5,257 nucleotides of DNA. Origin: Candidatus Methanoperedens sp. Its GTDB lineage: Archaea > Halobacteriota > Methanosarcinia > Methanosarcinales > Methanoperedenaceae. Location of the stretch: the NCBI GenBank assembly GCA_028679855.1, contig JAJRAP010000303.1:1-5257 (forward strand), read 5' to 3'. Each line of letters opens with the position of its first letter. Position 1 is the first letter of the stretch. Under the pieces are notes generated by a model. It saw nothing but the letters and a program-made list of their open reading frames with translations. It did not search any database and was not told the origin of the DNA. The position numbers were made by a program, and so were the translations under genes. This document shows, piece by piece, positions 1-4,966 of the stretch.

Positions 1-305
1 ATACGCTGGTTTTTCTTGATATTATTGAGCGGGAAAAACGCTTTATGGACATAGGAACAGCTATATCCATACTTTTAGGGCTGGAAGAGAGGCGTGGCGA
101 GGGTGTGCTTATGAACACACTTGGAGTAGGTATAGCAAGGGCAGGGAGCAAGTCACCTGTTGTCCATGCTGATTATCTTCCAGAATTAAAAAAACACGAT
201 TTCGGAGCGCCGCTGCACATCCTTATTATTCCTGCCCAGCTTCATTTTATTGAAGCTGAGGCACTTGTAAAACTGTGCGGCGCCCCTTCTGAGATTATGA
301 AATAG
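1..305 (+). CDS. dph5: Diphthine synthase, C-terminal part (5' end outside window)
   Basis: This is the last 100 residues of diphthine synthase (DphB/Dph5), the SAM-dependent methyltransferase that methylates the modified histidine of translation elongation factor 2 in diphthamide synthesis, in the cytoplasm. The reading frame is open from the window edge (first full codon at base 3, TLVFLDIIEREKRF) to TAG at 303-305. Family-typical stretches are visible: LLGLEERRGEG, then VGIARAGSKSPVVHADYL, then DFGAPLHILIIP, LHFIEAEALVKL and CGAP near the end. Full-length members have about 260 residues, so roughly 60 percent of the gene lies upstream of the window. The internal ATG at 45 is not the start, because conserved sequence continues upstream of it. 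The stop lies 1 bp from the stop of the convergent small gene at 307. The identification is from recognised family motifs; nothing odd is seen in the visible part. Confidence 0.93.
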   Translation, partial: TLVFLDIIEREKRFMDIGTAISILLGLEERRGEGVLMNTLGVGIARAGSKSPVVHADYLPELKKHDFGAPLHILIIPAQLHFIEAEALVKLCGAPSEIMK

Positions 306-306
306 A

Positions 307-444
307 TTATTTCAACTTTCTTTTTTCTTTTGCAAGCTTCTTTTTGGCTTCTCCGCTACCCGAAGCTGCCATTTTTTCAAGCTCTGCTATTTTTTCCTTA
401 CGATCCTTTTGTTTTTTCTCCATAATCTTTTTAGACATTGCCAT
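307..444 (-). CDS. Small Lys/Glu-rich protein, 45 aa, unknown function
   Basis: An uninterrupted leftward frame runs from ATG (444-442) to TAA (309-307). It begins MAMSKKIMEKKQ and ends KLAKEKRKLK. Fifteen of 45 residues are lysine, against six Glu and one Asp, so the protein is strongly basic. It reads as two charged helices (about residues 4-27 and 31-45) joined by an Ala-Ser-Gly-Ser-Gly hinge at 27-31. No membrane segment, Cys motif or known domain is seen. There is no Shine-Dalgarno sequence before either Met1 or Met3, but a TATA-like element about 31 bp upstream fits a leaderless transcript. It ends tail to tail with dph5, 1 bp away. Such proteins often bind nucleic acid or ribosomes, but that is a guess. 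I do not recognise a family. A low-complexity A-rich open frame by chance is the alternative. Confidence 0.55.
   Translation of the reverse strand: MAMSKKIMEKKQKDRKEKIAELEKMAASGSGEAKKKLAKEKRKLK
317..331 (+). terminator. U-rich terminator candidate for dph5
   Basis: A run of 14 T among 15 or so pyrimidines (TTTCTTTTTTCTTTT) begins about 12 bases after the dph5 stop, and a second T5 follows at 341-345. Archaeal RNA polymerase stops on U-rich tracts without needing a hairpin. The tract lies antisense to the AAA/AAG lysine codons of the small leftward gene at 307-444, so one stretch may serve both purposes. Inferred from composition and position only. Confidence 0.45.
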
Positions 445-470
445 AGTCTTATATATTCGGAATTGAAAGT

Positions 471-480
471 ATTTAAAATA
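471..480 (-). promoter_or_regulatory. TATA-box candidate for the 45-aa gene
   Basis: On the minus strand this reads TATTTTAAATA, matching the archaeal TTTAAATA-type TATA box. Its centre is about 31 bp upstream of the ATG at 444. Transcription starting about 25 bp downstream would fall within a few bases of the start codon, consistent with a leaderless mRNA and the missing ribosome-binding site. Position-based inference. Confidence 0.4.
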
Positions 481-510
481 CGGGATGATTTTTCTACTAA
501 ATAAATGTTT

Positions 511-530
511 CTGAAAAAAAATTATTTCAG
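511..530 (-). terminator. U8 tract with short inverted repeat after the 51-aa gene
   Basis: On the minus strand the TAA stop (524-522) is followed at once by eight T (521-514). The tract is flanked by the inverted repeat CTGAAA (511-516) and TTTCAG (525-530), so the last codons of the gene could form one arm. A U8 run directly after a stop is a good archaeal terminator candidate for the leftward 51-aa gene. Confidence 0.5.
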
Positions 531-677
531 ACCATAAGATTTTCTTCGTCTTTCAATGCTGTCCTTTAACCTGTCGTGGTCGCTTGACGGCATTTTTGGT
601 TCAATGAGCTTAACTTCTTCTTTCTTGGGTGGTTTATGTTTTCGGGTTTCCCATACATTATCATATATTTCTGACAT
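522..677 (-). CDS. Small charged protein, 51 aa, unknown function
   Basis: A leftward frame runs from ATG (677-675) to TAA (524-522). It begins MSEIYDNVWETRKHKPPKKE, has a Pro-containing middle (residues 27-30, PKMP) and ends with a basic helix-like tail DRLKDSIERRRKSYGLK. The start is well supported: a strong AGGTGA ribosome-binding site (plus-strand TCACCT at 683-688) lies five bases before the ATG, the best such site in this half of the window. The protein is hydrophilic, with no signal peptide, membrane segment or Cys motif. The well-placed ribosome site, the balanced residue use (Trp, Tyr and His present) and the U8 tract after the stop make this a likely real gene. I do not recognise a family. 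It lies 95 bp downstream of the FAH-family gene on the same strand, probably with its own promoter. Confidence 0.68.
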   Translation of the reverse strand: MSEIYDNVWETRKHKPPKKEEVKLIEPKMPSSDHDRLKDSIERRRKSYGLK

Positions 678-682
678 TTAAT

Positions 683-688
683 TCACCT
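683..688 (-). promoter_or_regulatory. Ribosome-binding site of the 51-aa gene
   Basis: The minus strand reads AGGTGA, complementary to the archaeal 16S 3' end, with five bases between it and the ATG at 677. It decides the start of this otherwise easily missed small gene. Confidence 0.65.
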
Positions 689-725
689 GACAGGATTTTT
701 AACATACAGATTATTTTCATCCTTA

Positions 726-772
726 ATAAAAAGAAGGTATGATAATTCCAGGTATATATTATGATACACCTG
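726..772 (-). terminator. Hairpin plus T-rich tract after the FAH-family gene
   Basis: Directly after the stop of the FAH-family gene the minus-strand transcript can fold a 9-bp stem: CAGGTGTAT, loop CATAAT, ATATACCTG (772-749). Eight pairs are Watson-Crick and one is G-U. The same pair is an A-C mismatch on the plus strand, so the fold favours the leftward transcript. A T-rich stretch, CTTCTTTTTATT, follows at about 736-725. This may be a terminator or a 3'-end-protecting structure. The same region also contains TATATA (about 753-758), which could be a TATA box for the downstream 51-aa gene. Confidence 0.45.
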
Positions 773-1516
773 TCAATTCTTTGCAACAACAGTGTTTTTC
801 AGCAATCCCACATTCTCTATTTCCACTTCGACCTCATCGCCAACTGATAGTTCACCTACTCCAGCAGGTGTACCTGTAGAAATGATATCGCCACGTTCAA
901 GCGTCATAATACTTGAAATGAACTCGATCAGGTACGGTATATTAAAAATCAGGTTGGATGTACTTGAATCCTGGCGAAGTTCTCCGTTCACGCGTGTTCT
1001 TATAGCAAGGTTGCTTACATCAAGCATAGGATCTGCTATGTAAGGGCCAAGGGGAGCAAATGTATCAAAACTCTTAGAGCGCGTCCATTGTACATCCTTC
1101 TTTTGAATGTCCCGTGCTGTCACGTCGTTAAAACATGTGTACCCCATAATAACACTGCCAGCATCGTCTCTGCTGATGTTTTTGCAGCGTTTACTTATAA
1201 TAACCGCAAGTTCACCTTCATAGTCAACATGCTTTGACATTTCGGGATAAACTATCTTTCCGAAAGAGCCTATGACTGCAGAAGGTGGCTTTAGAAAAAA
1301 TATGGGTTCGTCAGGAATTTCCATGTCGAGTTCCCTTGCATGATCCCTATAATTAAGGCCAACACATATTAATTTGGAAGGCTGTACTGGCGGTAACAAC
1401 TGGAGGTCAATGAGCAAGAACGTATCATTGTACAGTCCTCTGTCCACAATAACCCGGTTGCCTTTAACTTCGCCGTAGAATGTTTCATTGTCGTACTTGA
1501 ATCGTCCGATCATCAT
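773..1516 (-). CDS. Fumarylacetoacetate hydrolase (FAH) family protein
   Basis: A 247-aa cytosolic enzyme of the FAH/acylpyruvase/HpaG superfamily, Mg2+/Mn2+-dependent enzymes that cleave, isomerise or decarboxylate beta-keto acids. Positions here are numbered from the ATG at 1516. Visible blocks are CVGLNYRDHA (51-60), PIFFLKPPSAVIG (71-83), VDYEGELAVII (97-107) with the E-x-E metal ligands at 100 and 102, GYTCFNDVTARDIQ with the third ligand Asp131, RSKSFDTFAPLGP (146-158) with the active-site Lys148, and STGTPAGVG (213-221). All expected metal ligands are present. The short N-terminal domain (about 45 residues) is usual for the small single-domain members. A TTG at 1519 is in frame, but AAGGA lies only two bases before it and five bases before the ATG at 1516; the ATG at 1513 (246 aa) also fits. 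The regulator gene ends 10 bp upstream, so the two are probably cotranscribed. The exact substrate (acylpyruvate, oxaloacetate or a hydroxyheptadienedioate-type acid) cannot be told. Confidence 0.9.
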   Translation of the reverse strand: MMIGRFKYDNETFYGEVKGNRVIVDRGLYNDTFLLIDLQLLPPVQPSKLICVGLNYRDHARELDMEIPDEPIFFLKPPSAVIGSFGKIVYPEMSKHVDYEGELAVIISKRCKNISRDDAGSVIMGYTCFNDVTARDIQKKDVQWTRSKSFDTFAPLGPYIADPMLDVSNLAIRTRVNGELRQDSSTSNLIFNIPYLIEFISSIMTLERGDIISTGTPAGVGELSVGDEVEVEIENVGLLKNTVVAKN

Positions 1517-1526
1517 CAATTTCCTT

Positions 1527-2045
1527 CTATCCCATTTTTTTTGCAGCTAATTCGATAGCGGCTATCAGGCTGTCTCGGGGCATTATGGTAGTAACAGGGA
1601 TCCGCAGCACCTTTTCAACAGTGGGGCTCACTATGGGTGCGCATACAAGTGCCTTTGCGCCGTCCCTTTCAGCCCTGATCGCTGCAACAATGGCATCTTC
1701 CATTGATGTTGCGGAGTATTCCCTGACTGTCAGGAGTCGACCGTGTACCTTGATTTTCTTTTCAGTGATGTAGTCAAGAACCGGACGTGCAGCAATAACA
1801 GCTATGAACTCGTGTCTATCTGTTCCTTCCATCTTTCGCAGCGCCCGCACTATCTGTCTTAGCGTCTTTATGTTGGGCTCGCGGCTCCCGGATAACAGCT
1901 TGTAAATAGTGCTTGCAGGTATGCCTGACTTTTCACTGAATTGCGCGGCTGTCATGCGCATATCTTCTTTGATCATCCGTCCGAATTCCCTGATGAAAGA
2001 CTCATCCGACTCTACTGCCGCATTTATCAGATCATCGGTGGTCAT
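1527..2045 (-). CDS. HTH (XRE-type) transcriptional regulator with C-terminal sensor-like domain
   Basis: A 172-aa predicted DNA-binding protein. Residues about 18-72 form a Cro/C1-type helix-turn-helix: MTAAQFSEKSGIPASTIYKL carries the turn and recognition helix, and SREPNIKTLRQIVRAL completes the bundle. After a short linker, FIAVIAARPVLDYI (80-93) and then YSATSMEDAIVAAIRAERDG (110-129), ALVCAPIVSPTVEKVLRIPV (132-151) resemble the alpha/beta fold of PrpR-N-like ligand-sensing domains (a strand, a helix of the EEA-x-AA-x-x-A type, then an IPV strand). That resemblance is a pattern judgement. The ATG at 2045 is supported by GAGGAT about six bases upstream. The gene is first in a two-gene leftward operon with the FAH-family enzyme and divergent from the ABC importer, so it probably controls one or both, and itself, in response to a small molecule. 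Similar HTH proteins are common in methanogens. Confidence 0.82.
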   Translation of the reverse strand: MTTDDLINAAVESDESFIREFGRMIKEDMRMTAAQFSEKSGIPASTIYKLLSGSREPNIKTLRQIVRALRKMEGTDRHEFIAVIAARPVLDYITEKKIKVHGRLLTVREYSATSMEDAIVAAIRAERDGAKALVCAPIVSPTVEKVLRIPVTTIMPRDSLIAAIELAAKKMG

Positions 2046-2080
2046 TGGTATCCTCTTATCACAATAGTATTATCAAAAGT

Positions 2081-2092
2081 TTTATTAATACA
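2081..2092 (-). promoter_or_regulatory. TATA-box candidate for the regulator/FAH operon
   Basis: The minus strand reads TGTATTAATAAA. Its centre is about 42 bp upstream of the ATG at 2045, so transcription would start near 2061. This leaves a short leader of about 16 bases that contains the GAGG ribosome site. The geometry is typical of archaeal promoters. Confidence 0.5.
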
Positions 2093-2100
2093 TTTGGGTC

Positions 2101-2124
2101 AATTGGCTGGGAAATTGGGAAACC
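2101..2124. promoter_or_regulatory. Candidate operator: AATTGG direct repeat, 12-bp period
   Basis: AATTGG occurs at 2101-2106 and again at 2113-2118, and each copy is followed by a G-rich segment (CTGGGA, GAAACC). The pair lies between the two divergent TATA elements and overlaps the BRE position of the rightward promoter. A dimeric HTH protein bound here could affect both operons. The repeat is short and could be chance. Confidence 0.25.
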
Positions 2125-2132
2125 ATTAAATA
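2116..2132 (+). promoter_or_regulatory. BRE/TATA promoter candidate for the ABC importer operon
   Basis: CATTAAATA (2124-2132) is a TATA-like element preceded by the purine-rich GGGAAAC (2117-2123), which fits a BRE. Transcription would start near 2154, giving a leader of about 25 bases with the GAAGGGG ribosome site at 2167-2173, five bases before the ATG at 2179. Confidence 0.5.
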
Positions 2133-2178
2133 CCGCAATCGTGAAAAGAATCATATTTACCTTTAAGAAGGGGAAATC

Positions 2179-3273
2179 ATGAAGAATCTCACGAAAATCC
2201 TGTTAGTTGTTATTGTGACGGCACTTTTTGCCGGTTGTGTGGAAGATAAAAAAACACCTGACCAGCCCATAAATCTTGTGAAGATGGGGGGGCAGGACAT
2301 GGTACAGAGACTGGGGGCCGGGGAGATCGCCGGTTTCATAGGCTGGGAGCCTTACCCGGCAATAGCTATTACAAAAGGCTATGGAAAACCCCTTATGTAT
2401 TCAGGTGACATCTGGAAAGAACATCCATGCTGCGTGGTGGCATACGATCAGGACTGGTATAAACAGACAGAGAACGCTGATGAGATATTGGACCGCATGG
2501 CACTGGTACAGTTAAAGTCAGTGGAATACATCAATAACGCAAAGGAGAGCGGGTCTCCTGACCATGATGATCTGATAAATTATTCAATGGCATTCGGGGG
2601 TATGACCGATCGTGCAGCAGCGGAAATGAGCCTGAAGGATGTGGAATTCGTGTACTCCCCCAACATCCCGGGAACAGAGACATTCATATCGAAGATAATG
2701 GACTTCAATATTTTTGACAGTGCTAAATGGAACCAGTCGGGGTACGTGAACGCCTCGGATTATGCAAATAACCTTATCACGGACAGATATGTTAAATGGG
2801 CGCTCCAGAACAGGGAGAAGGACCTTTCAAGCCTGGCAATAAAAGAACCTGTTACGATTCGCTATGGCTATCTTGTGAATGATATTCACGAACTGCCGTT
2901 CTATGTGGGCTGGCAGAAAGGCTGGTTTGAGGATGTCGGGATAAATATCACCCTGTCTGAAGGCACCCCGTTCCAGAATGGAGCTTTCGAAATGCAGAAA
3001 GGATTTAAGACCAATGCGGTGGATATCGGCAGCCTTGGCCTCCCTCCGGTAATTATTCACAGGATCAACAGCAATGATTTTGCTGTGGATGATGCACGCG
3101 TGGGTGTGATCTCGGGAATGAACAACGAAGGATCGGTGATAGTTGTAGCAGGCAATATTACATCTCTTGCTGACCTGAGGGGTAAGACAGTTGGTTTCCC
3201 TGGACCGGGTACGATCCAGCATGTGCTTTTCCTGATGGCAGCGGAAAAGGCAGGTGTCAGGGTAAGTTATTGA
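2179..3273 (+). CDS. ABC importer substrate-binding lipoprotein, SsuA/TauA/NrtA type, apparently circularly permuted
   Basis: A 364-aa extracytoplasmic solute-binding protein. Residues 1-20 are a lipoprotein signal: Lys at 2 and 6, hydrophobic ILLVVIVTALF, then lipobox FAGC with Cys20 as the anchor. The order of the rest is unusual. Residues about 31-210 match what is normally the C-terminal part of this family: VKMGGQDMVQRL, AGEIAGFIGWEPYP, DIWKEHPCCVVAYDQDWY and a helical tail ending TDRYVKWAL. A linker (about 211-222) follows. Residues about 223-364 match the normal N-terminal part: TIRYGYLVNDIHELPFYVGW, KGWFEDVGINI, GAFEMQKGFKTNAVDIGSLG, SLADLRGKTVGFPGPGTIQ and AAEKAGVRVSY. The protein stops where VKMGG would normally follow. 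Total length (about 345 mature residues) equals one complete binding protein, so nothing large is missing. The ribosome site GAAGGGG supports the start. The TGA overlaps the permease TTG start. The substrate is uncertain: sulfonate, nitrate or another small anion. The alternative is a rearranged pseudogene or an assembly error. Confidence 0.85.
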   Translation: MKNLTKILLVVIVTALFAGCVEDKKTPDQPINLVKMGGQDMVQRLGAGEIAGFIGWEPYPAIAITKGYGKPLMYSGDIWKEHPCCVVAYDQDWYKQTENADEILDRMALVQLKSVEYINNAKESGSPDHDDLINYSMAFGGMTDRAAAEMSLKDVEFVYSPNIPGTETFISKIMDFNIFDSAKWNQSGYVNASDYANNLITDRYVKWALQNREKDLSSLAIKEPVTIRYGYLVNDIHELPFYVGWQKGWFEDVGINITLSEGTPFQNGAFEMQKGFKTNAVDIGSLGLPPVIIHRINSNDFAVDDARVGVISGMNNEGSVIVVAGNITSLADLRGKTVGFPGPGTIQHVLFLMAAEKAGVRVSY

Positions 3274-4079
3274 TTAAAAACGATTCAGAGAGAAAAGGAT
3301 TGATCATAAATATCCTTTCTCTCATAGGGTTTATTATTTTCTGGCATATCCTGATAGTACTTGCAAGGGAACATATTTTCAATATACCTTTCATGAGGCT
3401 AAAAGATATTCCGACGCCCCTTGAAACCTGGAACGCACTTGTTGGTTCGATGTTCACACAGACCTACGGCCCCGGGCTTACATATGGCATCATCGACCAT
3501 ATAAGAGCAAGCCTTGTGCGTGTTGTTCAGGGTGGGGCGATGGCTTTTATAATAGGTGTTCCTGTTGGTATCGGGATAGGATATTCGCGGTTAATACATA
3601 ATATCCTGAATCCTATTATCGAAATAGTGCGCAACATGCCCCCGATGGCATGGATACCCCTTGCGATATTTATCCTTGTTACTGGCGGTTCGATATTCAT
3701 CGTTTTCATCGGGGTGGTTTTTCCTATTATCCTGAATACCATATATGGAGTAAGATCAACCGACGCACGCCTTATCGATGCTGCCAGGACACTTGGCGCG
3801 TCGCAAGTGCAGATAGTGGCAAAAGTCCTTATCCCATCGGCTTTTCCTTCTATAATTGCAGGTCTGCGTATCGGGTTTGGCGTTGGATGGATGGCGATAG
3901 TTGCAGCCGAGATGGTTATCAGAAGTCCTGTCGGGCTTGGGTATTTTATCTGGAACATGGGTGACCTGGGGCGCTATGCTGAAATGGTCGCGGGGATGAT
4001 TGTGATAGGGGTCGTCGGATATATTATGAATATCAGTATACTCCTTTTGGAGAAGAGGTTAATAAAATGGGTAGATTGA
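3270..4079 (+). CDS. ABC importer permease, SsuC/TauC/NrtB type
   Basis: A 269-aa inner-membrane subunit of the binding-protein-dependent transport family. Hydrophobic segments lie at about residues 11-31, 88-106, 125-158 (probably two), 193-215 and 238-260, which gives the usual six helices. The EAA loop that docks on the ATPase is clear: DAARTLGASQVQIVAKVLIP (170-189) with the conserved Gly at 176. PMAWIPLAIF and VGLGYFIWN are typical of the nitrate/sulfonate/taurine branch. The start is TTG at 3270, which overlaps the TGA of the binding-protein gene in the sequence TTGA, with AGGG seven bases upstream. The next in-frame ATG is at residue 42, which would remove the first helix. Length is normal for the family (about 250-270). 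Its 3' end overlaps the ATPase gene by 13 bp, so all three genes are probably translated in a coupled fashion. Confidence 0.92.
   Translation: MIKNDSERKGLIINILSLIGFIIFWHILIVLAREHIFNIPFMRLKDIPTPLETWNALVGSMFTQTYGPGLTYGIIDHIRASLVRVVQGGAMAFIIGVPVGIGIGYSRLIHNILNPIIEIVRNMPPMAWIPLAIFILVTGGSIFIVFIGVVFPIILNTIYGVRSTDARLIDAARTLGASQVQIVAKVLIPSAFPSIIAGLRIGFGVGWMAIVAAEMVIRSPVGLGYFIWNMGDLGRYAEMVAGMIVIGVVGYIMNISILLLEKRLIKWVD
4055..4059 (+). promoter_or_regulatory. Ribosome-binding site of the ATPase gene inside the permease gene
   Basis: GAGGT lies seven bases before the ATG at 4067, within the last codons of the permease gene. It supports that ATG as the start despite the 13-bp overlap. Confidence 0.6.
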
Positions 4080-4825
4080 TATTAAAAGGCGTAACCAGGA
4101 AATTCAATGGATTTTTTGCGGTATCTGGCGTTAACCTTGAGGTCGCGGACGGGGAGTTCGTATGCCTTCTTGGTCCGAGTGGATGCGGGAAGACCACGCT
4201 CCTGCGTATGGCTGCCGGGCTTGATGCGCCCACTGATGGAGAATTACTGCTTGATGATAATAAGATTGAGGGTGTGAATAAGGAGTGCGGTTTTGTTTTC
4301 CAGGAATATGTGCTTTTCCCTTGGAGAACAGTGAAAGGTAACATCGAGTTCGGTCCAGAGGTTAAGGGGATGCAAAAAGAGGAGAGGGAGAGAATATCAC
4401 AGCATTATATCGACCTTGTCGGCTTGAAAGGTTTTGAAAACCATTATCCCCATGAACTCTCAGGCGGCATGAAGCAGCGCGTTGGTATTGCAAGAGCATA
4501 TGCAAATAACCCGAAGCTACTCCTGATGGATGAACCATTTGGTGCACTTGACGCGCAGACAAGGAACTTGATGCAGGGCGAACTCCTTCGCATATGGGAG
4601 AATGAACATATCAGCGCGCTGTTCGTGACACACAGCGTGGATGAGGCTGTTTACCTGGCTGATAGGGTCGTCGTATTGTCAGCCCGTCCCGGGACGGTAA
4701 AGGAAATATTTGATATAACTCTTCCCCGTCCCAGGGTGAGGACTAGCCCGGAGGCGAACGCGCTCAGGGATGCTATTCTCAAGTCGCTGGGGGCTGAGAT
4801 AAAGCGGGCGGCAGGGAAAGTATAA
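4067..4825 (+). CDS. ABC importer ATPase, SsuB/TauB/NrtD type
   Basis: A 252-aa cytoplasmic nucleotide-binding subunit that powers the importer as a dimer. All motifs are intact: Walker A GPSGCGKT (36-43), Q-loop FVFQEYVLFPWRTV with Gln79, signature LSGGMKQRVGIARA (131-144), Walker B LLLMDEP with catalytic Glu156, D-loop ALD (160-162) and the switch His189 in FVTHSVDEA. VLFPWRTV after the Q-loop and VVVLSARPGTV near 202-211 are characteristic of the nitrate/sulfonate/taurine family. Length is normal. No C-terminal regulatory domain is present, so there is no built-in ligand control. The last third (4680-4825) is richer in G and C than the intergenic DNA that follows. It is the last intact gene of the importer operon. 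Confidence 0.95.
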   Translation: MGRLILKGVTRKFNGFFAVSGVNLEVADGEFVCLLGPSGCGKTTLLRMAAGLDAPTDGELLLDDNKIEGVNKECGFVFQEYVLFPWRTVKGNIEFGPEVKGMQKEERERISQHYIDLVGLKGFENHYPHELSGGMKQRVGIARAYANNPKLLLMDEPFGALDAQTRNLMQGELLRIWENEHISALFVTHSVDEAVYLADRVVVLSARPGTVKEIFDITLPRPRVRTSPEANALRDAILKSLGAEIKRAAGKV

Positions 4826-4843
4826 ATCAAAAAAGATATTGGC

Positions 4844-4959
4844 ATGGCAAGCGTGCGTCTGCTTGATAAGGCAGGGCGTCCGGGATATATGAACCCCCGC
4901 GGGATGTAATAAAAGCGATAACGAACGCGAAATTCGTGGAGATGAGTTCAAATAATTGA
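4844..4959 (+). pseudogene. Coding-like remnant or frameshifted small ORF after the ATPase gene
   Basis: Two overlapping partial frames look like pieces of one short gene. From ATG 4844 the frame reads MASVRLLDKAGRPGYMNPRG and stops at TAA 4907-4909. In the frame one base earlier, open from 4870, the reading is GIYEPPRDVIKAITNAKFVE and then MSSNN before TGA 4957-4959; this has a strongly protein-like composition but no start codon. One extra C in the C5 run at 4893-4897 would join them into a 38-39-residue product. No good ribosome site precedes the ATG. It may be a frameshifted small gene, a decayed 3' end of a lost gene, or a sequencing error in the C run. I do not recognise the peptide. 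Confidence 0.3.
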
Positions 4960-4966
4960 TCACTCA

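Noticed and set aside
45..305. ATG at 45 as the start of a short 86-aa gene
   Set aside because: The same frame is open to the window edge and the upstream residues fit diphthine synthase, so this is an internal Met of a truncated gene.
1517..1519. TTG as start of the FAH-family gene
   Set aside because: The AAGGA ribosome site would be only two bases away. The ATG codons at 1516 or 1513 have better spacing and are the better codon.
2827..3222. Leftward 131-codon open frame inside the binding-protein gene
   Set aside because: It lies opposite clear family motifs of the binding protein, and its own translation has no recognisable domain, so it is an antisense shadow.
2179..3273. Binding-protein gene as a tandem duplicate with two copies of the same domain
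   Set aside because: The two halves carry different, complementary family motifs rather than repeated ones, and together make only one binding protein.
3527..3958. Leftward 143-codon open frame inside the permease gene
   Set aside because: It is antisense to conserved permease motifs, including the EAA loop; its Ile/Thr/Pro-rich translation is typical of such shadows.
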